DNA of 64,000 nucleotides, from contig JALRME010000016.1 in the NCBI GenBank assembly GCA_026120035.1, positions 372,001 to 436,000 on the forward strand, given 5' to 3'. Both the position numbers and the translations under genes were made by a program. Source of the DNA: Coleophoma eucalyptorum. Taxonomy: Eukaryota > Ascomycota > Leotiomycetes > Helotiales > Dermateaceae. Below are positions 24,424-36,267 of the stretch, in pieces. The first letter of the stretch is position 1, and the number at the start of each line of letters is the position of its first letter. Under the pieces are notes generated by a model that saw only the letters and a program-made list of their open reading frames with translations, was not told where the DNA came from and made no database searches.

Positions 24424-25277
24424 ATGTAAGTTTATATCCTAGCAACCTGAAGTCCTTCGCCGTTACTTATTCGACTAACACCATTCTCTCTGCAACGATA
24501 GGATTGACCCGTCCCTCCGCCTCCGCCGAGCAATACATAACAATGACGCCCTGCTCGTCTCGCGCATCCTCTCCTCCTATCCTCAACTCATCCACAATCC
24601 GGATGCCTCTCCCTTAGGCTTATCGAATACATCCCTCCATCTCGCAAGCTCGTTAGGCCATGTGGAAATTGCGAAACTGTTGCTTGATCGCGGCCATGAG
24701 AGCGAGGGTATCAGCTTGAATGAGGAGTATCAGACTCCCCTGATGCTGGGTGCGAAGGAAGGTCATACGGAGATGTGAGTTGGGCTGATTGCAATGACTT
24801 CGAATGCCATTGCGCACACATATATCCGGATTATTAATTCCGTATAGGGTTCATCTCCTTTGCAATGTTTGTCCTACCTCCATAGCACGACGGGATATCC
24901 GCGGCCGGGACGCAATCATGGAAGCCTCGCTAGCTGGGCACGACACTTGTCTACAGATACTTCTCACTTTCTCACCGGACGGTCCCCTGAAGCTTCTCGA
25001 AAACTGCGACAATGATGGTAACACCGCGCTCCATTTCGCAAGCAGTAATGGGCACCTATTGGTCTTGAGGACGCTTTTGGCTGCGGGTGCGGACTCGGAG
25101 AGGAGGAATGTCTGGTCTTGGACACCGGTCGCTTACAGTGCGACGGTACAGGCAGAAGTTTACTTCAAGGGCCTTGTGGCCGAGGTAGAGAGGAGGAAGC
25201 AGGTTAGGAGAGACGCGCAAGAGAGGGGCACTGGTGCTGGTGTGAGGATGGTAGTTGGTGAAGGGGAGGAAATGTGA
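24424..25277 (+). CDS. Ankyrin-repeat protein, start codon split by intron
   Basis: A short ankyrin protein of about 234 aa. The best model places A and T of the start codon at 24424-24425, an intron at 24426-24501 (GTAAGT...ATAG) and G at 24502. Translation then begins MIDPSLRLRRAI, which fits the usual N-terminus of this family. No other in-frame ATG precedes the donor. Exon 2 is 24502-24774; a 73-bp intron follows, and exon 3 is 24848-25277. Ankyrin repeats are visible as NTSLHLASSLGHVEIAKLLL, YQTPLMLGAKEGHTEMV and GNTALHFASSNGHLLVLRTL. The last 45 residues are a charged tail. The role is probably a protein-protein adaptor. It resembles the fungal family that includes yeast YGL242C, as far as I can judge. 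Neighbours give no functional clue. Confidence 0.84.
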
Positions 25278-26089
25278 AAGTTCTTCTTACTCGAGAACTA
25301 AACTTGATATACTTCTGCATGGCGAATTTGGGAATCGATTTGGGATTTGGTGTTATGGTGTTGGGGTGGAAGGTTTCAGATATAGCAAATGCTTCTGATA
25401 GGCGGTTGGGGGGATTAAGCTTGTTGTTAGACTGTGATCCACAAACGATCACGGATATAGAATTGAGAATTACCATAAATTCATTGATAGACCCAGTGAC
25501 TTAAGGAGGTCCCTACATGTTATTCTGATTTCTACATGTAGTCAATGATGAAGCCGATGATATATAAAGAGGCAGCCTTTTACAAGGAGTGACTTTTATA
25601 TATGTTATTATGCGAGAAAGTTTGTGGCTTCTTTGGAAGAAAGGCACATGGCAGAGCTCTGGGCAATGCAAGTCCCATTCCTCTAAGACAGTTAGTAAGT
25701 AGTCGTCAACCATAAATAATATTGGTTTTCTCGAGTCTAGATTTAGACTATCCAGAACCTGTTGCTTTGAATATAATAATTCTCGAGCAACTGGAGAGGC
25801 ATCAGAGGCCATCATCTATAAAGGCTGTTGCAGCTATTGAAACAGCCGCCTTTCTCGACCTGAACAAATCAAAAGGTAGATCTACACTGTGTAGATCACG
25901 AATACCCCAGAGCCAACGCCTTTTTGTTACCTATTACGCACTACCGAAAGCCCATCATATCCGAAAATGCTTCAATCCTGCGACATGTATCCAACATCTA
26001 AACTCTGTAGAACACTCACCGTAAACACCGAAAATATACGACGCCGAACCCCCTCGACAGAAATATAACCCGCCATGCCCAAAACACCT
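25278..26089. other. Short intergenic between convergent genes
   Basis: This holds the 3' ends of the ankyrin gene (+) and the histidine kinase (-). Frames at 25513-25815 (-) and 25722-26024 (+) overlap and look random. Confidence 0.5.
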
Positions 26090-29000
26090 TCAACGCCTCT
26101 CTCTACTAGACCATTTCACAAGCATAGCCTCCAGCTTCTTCTTCTCGACTGGTTTAGAAAGATAATCATCCATACCCGCTGCATAACACTTTTCCTCGTC
26201 TCCCTGGATGGCACTTGCGGTCATGGCTATGACAGGGATATCCGATAGACTTGCAACTATTTCCCTAGCATTACCATTGGGTTGTCCTTCTAAAGTCATA
26301 GCGTTTTTGGTGTCTAGAGAATAATTGCGGAGGAGACGCGTCGCTTCATAACCGTCCATGACGGGCTGTGCGAGGTGTGTTAGCTGAATGTTGAAAGTTA
26401 GAGGTAGGGAAATTGGTGCCAGGGAAATGTTTACCATTTGTACGTCCATAAGAATTATGGATGGACGTGGTTGCGTTGGAGATGGAGAGCGGAGATATGA
26501 AAGTGCTTCTTGACCGTTCCATGCCGCCGTTACTGGAAAGCCAAGTTTACGTATTGTCTTCAGTGCAATGGTTTGATTTACAGCACTTAACAAGTGTTAG
26601 TACAAGTCTCTGATGCTCAGCTGACCTAAACATACTTATCTTCTACCACAAGGATATGTATCTGGCTCCGATCTTCAATGGAAAGCTGTGACATAGTAGA
26701 ATCGATCGAAGGCGTCCTTTCTAGTGGAGAGCCATTGGAACTTGGTATTGGCGTGTTTGGGCATGAGTAGTGTTGGTTGATTGGTGCTTTGAGTGCTTCT
26801 ATCCTGTTTGGCGTTGGATAAATACGGAATCCAGGGTTAGGAGGCGAAGCACTGAGTATGCGGTCTGGAAACTTGTCTGTGGATAATTTGAGTGGAACTC
26901 GGAATGTGGCTGTACTTCCTTCTGCTGGAACGGACGTAAGCTCGATAGACCCGTTCATTAAGCTTGCTAGCTAAAAGGTTGTTAGTATTGCAAATCCAGC
27001 TCTTGCTTGAGGAATTAGTTTAAAGAGGTTCTCATATCCCTATCACTAGAAAGGCTTCTGTTCTCTGGGGAGATTTGATTTGCTGGCTTCAGCTACTGTT
27101 TGTTCTCGATTGAAGAAAGTCATTGACGAATTCAACAGTTCCAAGTGAATCCCAATTGACACTAGATAGCCAGAATTTAGGACACTTACATTTCTCGAAA
27201 TTGTCAATCCCAAGCCTGTTCCACCGTATAATCTTGCTGTGGACGCATCACCTTGACAGAAGGGCCGAAACAGCTTGTCGAGAGTTTTTTTATCGATGCC
27301 GATTCCAGTATCACGTACGACAAACTCAAAGTCAAGAACACCGTTATTTTCTGTCGAAGATACACTCAAAGTCACCGAACCATCCTTGGTAAACTTCAGA
27401 GCATTGGTGAGAAGATTCGATAGAACTTGTCGTATTCGCCCTGGGTCTCCCAAAACTTCCCCGTGGTTTAGTTGAGCATCCAGAGTATTCTCGTATACAA
27501 AATCTAGGCCTTTTTGATTTGCAAAGACGCCTAGGATTTTACAAAGCTCGCCGACGACAATGAAGAGATTGAAAGGCACTTCTTCGATATCCAGTCTTCC
27601 ATTCTCGATCTTTGAAAAATCGAGGATGTCATTGACAATAGTAAGTAGCGACTTTGCGGAAAGCGATATACTATTGACGTATTCCCGTTGTTCTTCAGTC
27701 AGGGTTGGATCGTCCCCAAGTAACTCCACCATGCCAATAACTCCAGCTGTAGGCGTTCTCATCTCGTGAGACATATTTGCAAGAAACTGACTCTTCATTT
27801 TACTTGCCTCTTGAGCAGACTGTTCTTGCATGGTCAACCTAGCATTCTGCAGTTCGAGCGCCGCTCGAGCCTTCATGTCCGTCACGTCGATGCTCAATCC
27901 CAAGACCCCTCGAATAGTTGGTCTCTGGTTGCCATCTCTTGAATCATGCACCAAATCCACTACTACTCTAGTCCGGTATAGACGATCCCCGATGGTATCT
28001 TCTGAGATGGCCATGCTCACCTTCCCCGCCAGAACATCGCGGATGTTCTTTTCAAAATCTGGGAATTGTCAGCTCACACGCTTGCTCGGAATGTGATAAC
28101 ATACCAGGAATGCTTCCCTCGGGGGTGTCTTGAGATGCACGAAATACACTCTGTCCAAGAAATGTACCGTTGTCAACTCCACTCCGCAAATAAATAGCTC
28201 CTTCAGCCATAGTAATCTTGAAATCATTGTCTACAGCAAACAGATTGACTTCAGCATGATCCAGGACAGTGAGAATCTGCTTGGTGTTTCTGCTGGCTTC
28301 TATCCGTGCCATGACGAGATCGTGTATGTCTGTATTTGTCCCGTACCACTTCAGGACATTACCTTCGGAGTCTTTGTAAGGGCTGGCTCGTGCCAGCATC
28401 CATCTGTAAACACCGTCATTGCGACGGTACCTCACCTCTGCGGAGCATTCTTCTCCTGCTGCCATACCTGTGGACCAATTTTGCCGAAGTGTAGGGAAAT
28501 CTTCTTGATGAATGGCTTTCTGGTAGCCATACCCGATACTTTGCTCTGGGGCCATTCCAGTGAACTCGTACCACTATCAAGTTATCAGCAGTCTCGTTGG
28601 CCAATGGAGGGAATAATATAGTCAGATCGTAGTGGCTAGGATCTGATTTTCAAAACATTACTGGCACTTACTCTTTTAGAATACCAATCAACGTATCCAT
28701 CAGGTGTTGTTGTCCAAACCATATGAGGCATGAGATTACAAATTGTTTCGTGGCTCAAGAGGAGTCTTTCCTGCTTATCCCTCATGAACTGCGAATACTC
28801 TTGCACATCTCGACACCAACAGACCCCACCCAATAACTGGCCATTTTCTTCATCATACAAGCAATCCCCACTTACTTTCATAACGAATCGTTCTCCCGAC
28901 ACCTCGTGTGTAAAACCACACACATAGTCGGTGAAAGGCTGTTTATTGCGCACAAGTTTGATACCAGGGAAGTCAACTACATTGATCCTTTCCGTGACAC

Positions 29001-29748
29001 TCGCATTCCAAATCTCAAGCTTTTCTCGAAGCTCCTCTCCATCACAACCAAGCTCACCGCCCATAACATTCCCTAGCAGCGCTCTCATTTTCCGGTTCGT
29101 GAGGTAGAACTTCCCGTCTGCAGTGATCAGGTAGCCTGCAGTATGGAAACTGTCAAAGATTGCCGTGCGCATCTTAAGAAGTCGTCCTCCTGAGTCTTCG
29201 TCCACCATGGGCATCGTTCCACAGCTTTTCTTACGCTTAGCTTTTAGCTTGGGGTGCTCGCTATCTGTAGGAGGCATGGGCTGAAATTCTGCTCCGTTGG
29301 AGGCTATTTTGGTAAGAACTTGCTCAACCGAGAGGACAAACAAACGGTCACTCTCCAGGTTCAGAACGGACAGGCTAGCATCCAACTGCAATGGTGCATC
29401 TGTGTTTATTCGCGTGATTGAAAGCCTCAACCCTTCCACAATTTGTTCTTGCTCGATGCCGGCATTTTCGAATCGATTGTGTGACTTTTGCAATCCATGC
29501 AGGACATCGGCCCATGACCTTCCATCTGCGACTTCGATTCCTAGGTTGGCCAGTGAGTGGCCAGGAATATTCTTCGGAAGAGGATAATTTGGATCGCCTT
29601 GAGCCAGCAGCTTCTCTGCGGCACGGTTTGTAAGTCTCACAATCTGGTCAAGAGACAGGACAAGAACTGGAGATGGTAATTGTCTCAGCACAGCGAGCTG
29701 CAGATCAACACCGGTCGCCGGGGAGGAGTGCAGAGCTGTCGGAGCCAT
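26090..29748 (-). CDS. Hybrid histidine kinase with PAS domains and receiver
   Basis: This is a cytoplasmic hybrid sensor kinase of the fungal two-component phosphorelay, expected to pass phosphate via an Ypd1-type protein to Ssk1/Skn7-type regulators. Six exons (29748-28672, 28573-28105, 28058-27190, 26970-26636, 26585-26435, 26365-26090) join in phase to 1058 aa; introns are 98, 46, 219, 50 and 69 bp. At least two PAS-like regions precede the kinase: one near 210-330 and a clearer one around 350-460 (WTTTPDGYVDWYSKR, RYRRNDGVYRWMLARASPYK). The H-box FLANMSHEMRTPTAGVIGM has the phospho-His near 613. An N-box (LLTNALKF), DTGIGI and GGTGLGLTI follow. The receiver starts ILVVEDNAVNQ, has the phospho-Asp near 964 (LMDVQMPVMDGYEA) and ends DDYLSKPV. 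No transmembrane segment is visible. The start is the first ATG in frame; further upstream only non-ATG codons occur. Confidence 0.95.
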
Positions 29749-31666
29749 AATTGTCGTGCTCAGGCTAAATCTCAAGCAGAAGAGCCTTGCTTCGAAAGTC
29801 CTACAATCACAGCCACGAGGCGTAAAGTCGTCATCAATGCCGGGTACCGCGTCGCATTTCTGTCAAGTGGTTGCGACAATTGAAGCTCGGAGCAGCAGGT
29901 ATAGCTCGAGATACAATGGTGCTTCGAAAGGGAAGTCCGTCATGCATCAAAGATTAAGCAAAGCAGACCGGACCAGCACCTTCAGCGCTGGTCATGAGAA
30001 ATCGCCATGTAGGAGTAAGTAAGGCCTGTCATTACCCTGTGGCATAGAGCTCCGACGACTGAGCGAATCTAGAACGCGACAATGAAACTCAAAGGAGAGA
30101 GCGATCTAGCCAGGTCCAGGTCTAGCCTGTCGAGCTACTGCTGTCTAGCCCTTCTCCAGCCCTCGACCTTCTTGATTGCCCGTTCCTTACGTTGAACCAC
30201 TCAGAGAAAGACCAAGCTCAAGCTGGAGATACACCATGCGGGACTTGGCTGAACTCAACCTTGATGAGACCATTTGACCTTCCACACCCTACGCCTTGTG
30301 TGCTCTGCCCGGCAGCAAAGGGCGACTGCAAACATCGGTGGAAGCTCTGATGGGAAAATGAAAGATGCATTGACTTTGGGTGGTCCAAGCCACATCGCCG
30401 CATCCTTGCTGGGCAGCGATCTCCGTGGGGGATCGACCCGCCTTGAGAGCTTACAAGCCCGCAAGCCAGCAAGCCTACAAGGGCCCTGAGTTAGCCCTGC
30501 GTTACGGTGAAGTGCCATGAACGTGCTTACTACGATCGTATCTCGAGATCGTCGGTTACTCCGATCTCTCTGCAAAGGAGAGCAATACGTAGGTTGCCCT
30601 TTGTTTAACCATGCCCCTTCGCCACAGAAGCGAAGCAATGTAGAATTACAGATTCTATTCTAGGTTTGGTGACGTACCCTGCCAACCCTCGGATTTGAGC
30701 GGCGTCGACCATGTCAACTTCAGCATGACCGAAGTATTCACCAAAGCTTTATTCTTTTATCATTGGTATTAATAATCATACGTTTCCAAAGGGCTGACTT
30801 GCTTTTACCTGGGATGAGCCTCCCAAGACTCCGAGATTTACCCTGTCATTCCTAGCACGAGGGTCTCCGGATTACGCCCCAGAGTCTCACCGCTACGCTT
30901 CTGCCCTCGTTAGAAGATGTTGGGCTTGCGCTACTTTTCAGCTGAAAGAGCCGAATGCATTTCGCTCCGGTCCAGGTTTGCCTTTTACACGGATGAAACT
31001 GTTAGGTAACGGCAAGTGATATGTTCCATGCGACACTCTAGGCATATATAATCGCATTTATAGTCTTTGCTCTTTCGCTACCCCAGAAGCATCGCCGTCG
31101 CAGCAAAACTTGGCTTGACAATTAAGCAACATTTACCGAGTGCACCGCAAATGGTCTGCCTTATGCTTCTAGTGACCTACGTCTCGCTACTTTCTATACC
31201 AAGGTCTACTGATAATACTATTCGTCCTTGGGTGCCTGTTGTGAACTAGTTTCGAACGTGTTGAGATCGTTTAGTTCTTAGCCGTAAATAGAACTACCAT
31301 CCATCACTTCAACAGCCTCATTTGAGCTTTGAAATGAAATGATGCCCGAGTGAAAATTATAGATCTTGTGGAACCCAACAAGAAGGCGGGCTCTATAGGA
31401 AGCGTTGGCCAGGTAAAACCTGCCGGTTTCCAAATGTAGCATTGTATACATGTTTATTAAGATAACTGCAAGCTTTGAGAAATGATTAACTCTGTAAGGT
31501 GAATTTGCAGTCTTTCAGCTAACTTACTGCTCCCGGAGCAAACAAATTGTTATCTGAATATTCTTTACATTTAGCACCAGAGATATTCCCCCAGGCTGTA
31601 GATGTCCCTATCTAAGTAAGTGTGCTTTTCTAACAGTCTGTTGCATTTCAGGCTTTCTCAGCTCCC
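29749..31666. other. Intergenic upstream of histidine kinase
   Basis: A 1.9-kb region. Opposing frames at 30218-30638 overlap and are not supported. It includes the histidine-kinase promoter and, on the left side of the M3 relic, AT-richer DNA from about 31250. No repeats or RNA genes were recognised. Confidence 0.45.
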
Positions 31667-33463
31667 CTAAACGTCCTCTTTAAGATTGGCATAATAAGCC
31701 TCACTATTAGGATTCCTTCCCAGAAACTCCCTGAGTGTTGCTTCTTCTGATACACCAGCGCCGGGCTCCAGTATAAGCTCTCTATATTTCTTTCCCGTAG
31801 CCGAATTCAAAGGACCGACGTAAATGTACTTGAGTAAAGGTCTGCGGCGCAGATTCTTGATCTGCAACTTTACATCAGTATCATGCCCCTCTGCTGCAGA
31901 ACTTTTATCGACTTGCAATGTGTATGCAAAGTACCCAGCATCGTACTTCCTATATATATGCGCGAACCCAGCTTGCCCAACCACAAGTATCATCACTTCA
32001 TTACTTGCCAACCCAACAACCTCATCTTTCAGACTATTCCATAACCTCGTGGTGTCCATTGCCTTGGCAGCTTCGTGGTCTTCCGGAGTATGAATCGCTA
32101 GATCAAACATTGCCAACCGCACCTGTACCAACATGTTGTGCGCTGCGTTCAAATTCTTTTGTTCGCACCAAGTCTCGGATCAATTCATCAGGCAACATCT
32201 CGTCTCGCTCCTCGCCACCAGATGCCGTCCAGAAAGTCCTGAACTCTTCACTCAGATAGCTATAGTGTTTTCCTAGGCTCTTCAAGACATCAGAGACCCA
32301 AATCCAATTCTCAAGTATGAACATCCTTTTGCCAAACACTTGCATTGATGGGCTCGAATCGAAGGCCAAACAGCTTTTCAAAGATTGAAATCATACCTTT
32401 TAGAGTATGAGTGATTTCGAAATACTCCGGTGATATCGTACTCATATTGACAGCATATCTCTCCTTTCTCAACATCTGATCGTAAAAGGCCCAGTCCCAG
32501 GGGTATAGTTAGTCAAGATCGCAGCTCTCCTGTAAGCTCTTCAGCTTCAGCATCTCTTCAATTTCATTGTTCGCAATCGGCTGAAGCTTTGCCTCAGCTC
32601 CTTCAACTACTTCTCAACATCCTTCACGCTCTCAGACATTTTCTCCTCCATTTTCAGCTCAGCATGATTTGCGTTCATCTCTTAGCTCTACAATTCTTGC
32701 CAGTCTGTGCACATTCTGAGGAAACCTGTTGGTTTTTGCCATATATAGCTTCTTCCTGGTCTCAACGATAGTACAATTCCTGATAACCGGCACATAATGG
32801 CCTTTACGGAAGGTACAGAACAGCAGGTCGTCTCCCTGGTCACCTTTGTCTGGACCATCTTTCATACTGTCTAAAACTGTGGACTGAACGCCAGTGAGTG
32901 CATCTCGCATGAGCCAGATTCCATCATCTGCCTCAGACAGTGTTTTCCGAGCTGGTTTTCCGAGCTGCTGCTAACAGAGAGTTGAGCTCCACCAATAGTC
33001 CTTTGTACCGTTCCTTTGCGTTATTATCTTTGATCCCAAGCCCGTTACGTAAGAACTCCCTGTGCTTGCGCTTGAGTAACCATTCTTCCTGTGCGTCCAG
33101 CTTTTCTTTCCCTTCTCTCCCATTCACAAAAACAGCTGCAACCAAAGTCGCAATTCTCTCGTCCATTAACCCATCAGTATCTGCCTCTAGAATAAGCTTC
33201 TCCGCAGCACGCGAAGCATCGCCTAGTTCCTGATCCTCAGAAACAGTGGCAAAGAGCTTGAGTACCTTCAATCTACATAGACTGGCATTTTCGCGGTCGA
33301 TGAGCGGCTAAACGACGTTGGCAAAGGTAGCTGTGGTTGGTATTATTGAGGCAACAATTGGCTCGCGTGCCTTTTGAGTGGCAGATAAAATATTCTTAGT
33401 TTCTGATAGGAGCTCTGACGGCATGATATCGAAACTTGGAGGCAAGGCGCGATCTCCTAGCAT
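31667..33463 (-). pseudogene. Decayed M3-family metallopeptidase (MepB/saccharolysin type)
   Basis: This is the remnant of a thimet oligopeptidase-like zinc peptidase, normally about 700 aa with HEFGH or HELGH as the zinc site. Reading from the ATG at 33463, the N-terminus (LGDRALPPSFDI) is clear. It then meets TAG at 33308-33310, where the surrounding reading continues past it (FANVV stop PLIDRENASL). More family sequence follows, then a frame change near 32935 (SSENTV to EADDGIWLM), further breaks around 32660 and 32520, and the recognisable stretch LYPWDWAFYDQML and FEKLFGLRFEPINASVW. The frame then jumps to LENWIWVSDVLKSLGKHYSY, so the whole segment with the zinc motif is missing (junction near 32330-32345). 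The C-terminal part (31667-32152) keeps FAHIYRKYDAGYFAY and LREFLGRNPNSEAYY. It cannot encode an active peptidase. Confidence 0.88.
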
Positions 33464-33778
33464 TTTGGTGGTTTCACAAAGTGTGGTTACCTAGATGGGC
33501 GAGTGAAGATTGTATGTGGAAGCACACTTGGGACCACCTTGGTAAGGAACACTAGGATGCAGGTTTTGTTAACTTAACACGAACCACAAGGTTTCCAAGA
33601 GGGTTAAGAAGTACGATATACTTGGGATCCAGAATTTATCTCGGAAGTACCCTTGTATCCAACAAGGCAGCCGAGGAGCCCAAACAGGTCGCCTACCGCT
33701 CGCTAAAGCAGCAGTATCCTTGGGCCAAAGGCGAACATACAGAACAAAATGACGAGCTTTCGGCGATGAACAATCTTC
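33464..33778. other. Spacer between two relic coding regions
   Basis: A short stretch between the start of the decayed peptidase and the fossil frame. It contains no intact gene. The sequence around 33650-33720 is GC-richer than its surroundings but not recognised. Confidence 0.35.
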
Positions 33779-34650
33779 TTTGCACTAAATAAGCTGGCTC
33801 AAGATGGTACATTCTACCTTTATATAAAATTAGAGGGAGTTCGAAGATATCCCGCGCAAATGGGTTAGAGTCTTATAGAGGATGTCGTCAGTGAGGAATA
33901 TCTTCCTTCATTGATATTCCGGAACTATAAAGTGTTGCAAGACCTGGCTTAAATCTTGAACTAATAATAAATGTCAATAATATTCTCTCTTAATGAGGTT
34001 TTCGTCATGAAATCTCTCTTGTATAAAAGTGCGTAGAGTTCACTTACTTTTGGTCAGAAGAAACTTAAGTCAATTCCTAGATGGACTACAAACTTCATAG
34101 CTTTTTCAACATTTTCTTCTCCTTTCTGGAGAGTTAGAAGGCGTACCTACATTGAAGAACCTCAGTATGCACCTATCGCAGTGTTATTAGGATTCTCTGG
34201 GTATTATATAGCCATTTAATATGAAAGATACACTATACTACACTCAGGCTCTAATGCATACTTATGATCCTTCGAAGGGCTGGTCAGATATGTGGAGATA
34301 CATTATTTAGGCTACATATCTTGTAGTTAAACCCCATATTTGTAAGAAAGAAAAAGAAGCATCAAAGACTCCGCTGTACTTTGTTAAGTGCTTGTCAGAA
34401 TATTTCTTGACGAGCTGGGGCCTTCTTGGTGCTGTGAAGTTATACCTTAATATCCCTATAATGCATACTGAACTCATATCCTTGGCCGTACATTTTAAGA
34501 GGACTGTGGATATGTAGATATATCTGAGATTTCAAAACTATCCCTGTACTTTCATAGAAATTTTACAGTCTGTGTGTCAAACTAGAGCCAGTCTTATACA
34601 GCTGTCCGAAATAGAGATTATTGAATCATTGAGCCACAGGACTGTTGCTT
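33779..34650 (+). pseudogene. Fossil coding region, family not recognised
   Basis: Plus-strand frames here read like protein but are broken by stops. One piece starts at 33779 with LNKLAQDGTFYLYIKLEGV and soon meets TAG. Another around 34060-34215 includes WTTNFIAFSTFSSPFW and PIAVLLGFSGYY before TAA. The longest runs from about 34254 to 34650, with TAG at 34308 and at 34515 inside an otherwise continuous frame (KEASKTPLYFVKCLSEYFLT, then LGAVKLYLNIPIMHTEL). TAG stops like these are one transition away from Trp or Gln codons, as expected from C-to-T decay (RIP-like). I cannot name the family; a mobile-element origin is possible but not shown. No start codon or gene limits can be set. Confidence 0.4.
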
Positions 34651-36250
34651 AAATAAAAACATCTTCTATTCTAGACCACTTTCTTAAAAGTTAGGTGGTA
34701 AGAGCAAGATGCGAGTGCAATCCTGTTTTGCGTTACTAGGTCTTTGCCCATAGAATAGGTCTTGATTTGATATACCTTGATTTTGTTAAGTCCTGGATAA
34801 GGCTAGTAATATAATTCTATCTTCATTTCTCTCTTTTTTTGTATACTATATAAGGCCCGCTTGCACTCCGAGTAGCAGAGCAGAAGGCATATTCCTGCGA
34901 AATACCATTCGGACATGCGAGCTACAAGGCCGCACCCCTCCCCCCCCAAAAGTATTCTATAGGTCGAAAAGCTGGTCACGATGTGACTCCCCAGTGTTCT
35001 ATAAGGTGGAAAATATGTCAACTAGAAAAAAAATAGAAGAATTTGTGCAATATCTCCTAGAAATTGCCGATTTATAGAACTACCAGATAAGAAATAGCTT
35101 ATGTTGCCACTACTTACACAATTGTTCTATCGCTGGAGCTACTTCTATCCGCAATTTAAGGAAATTAGCAAGCCTAACATTTGCACAAAACACAGAATCT
35201 GGAATCGTCATGGTTGGGAAGGCTGTAGGAAATTATTTAATGGTCCATAGTACTACTGATTAATAAAGACTTAAACTTCAAACGATTTCACTGATGTAGT
35301 GCATTTCGTCTATACAAATGAAGGATATTAGAACTAAGGATGAGTTCTATATCATTCACTTTTAGTATTATTGAGGACGGATTGTTTCTGCAATAAGAGA
35401 GGACTAAGAAAGACATGCTCTCCGGTCTCTAGACTAAGACCCAATTGATTTATGAGGACAGAAATGGGACGCTTGAAGCCATAACAGTGGTAAACATAGT
35501 TTTCAATCTCATCACCAAGTCAAGCTATTACCAGGGAGCTTCACCCCCCCCCCCCCTTCCCGACTGCTTGCGAATCTGAAAACTTCAACTATTATTACTG
35601 TTGAAGTAACTGCTTCTATAAAGCTCCTGCCCAAGAAAGTAGCAATAGTCAGCATACTCCTAAGCCTCTTATTGGAAGCTTGCAGGCAAGACCAGAACTT
35701 TCAGCTCCAAGAAAGTCCTACCTACGATGGAGATAACACAAATATAAACTTCAATTTATCCTGTGCCACAGACAGGCATCGGCACTAGGAAAGGGCACTG
35801 CTTCGGTAATACTGTGTAGTTTCTTAAGATAGTAAACCCCGTAAAAGATTTCTAACTAAACCTACCTTCTGCCCACTTTGTCTATAAGCGGATCAATACC
35901 ACTCTCATTTAAAGTCTCATTTGCAAGAGTACATGCTATGCATTTTTATCTTAGAAATTGAGGCGGGATACTTCTGATAGTGGGATTTCGACCTTCGAGT
36001 GGAACCACAGAATGTCCAAAATGGGGTTCCTGCTCATTGAGAGCTCGTCTCTGCGTCACTATATACCATTTTTTACCAATGTCTAAGATGGGCAAAGTGT
36101 GTTTGTTCGCTGCGGGCTCCGTACAGAAGCCCCGAAAGATATGGTACACTGAGACAGCACAACCAGGATATACTCTCCACTTGAACAATTTCAATTCCAC
36201 TTCAAGCCTCTGCCATGATAAAGCCGGCGAAACCGAAGGCTTCAAACGAC
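34651..36250. other. AT-rich decayed intergenic DNA
   Basis: This stretch is visibly AT-rich and has many stops in every frame. It holds a C8 run (34940-34947) and a C13 run (35544-35556). No coding remnant could be followed. It merges into the tandem repeat zone on the right. Confidence 0.45.
35544..35556. repeat. Poly-C13 tract
   Basis: A 13-base C homopolymer in AT-rich decayed DNA. It shares its length with a C13 tract at 59134-59146. Confidence 0.85.
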
Positions 36251-36267
36251 TCAAGATCGACAAGAAA

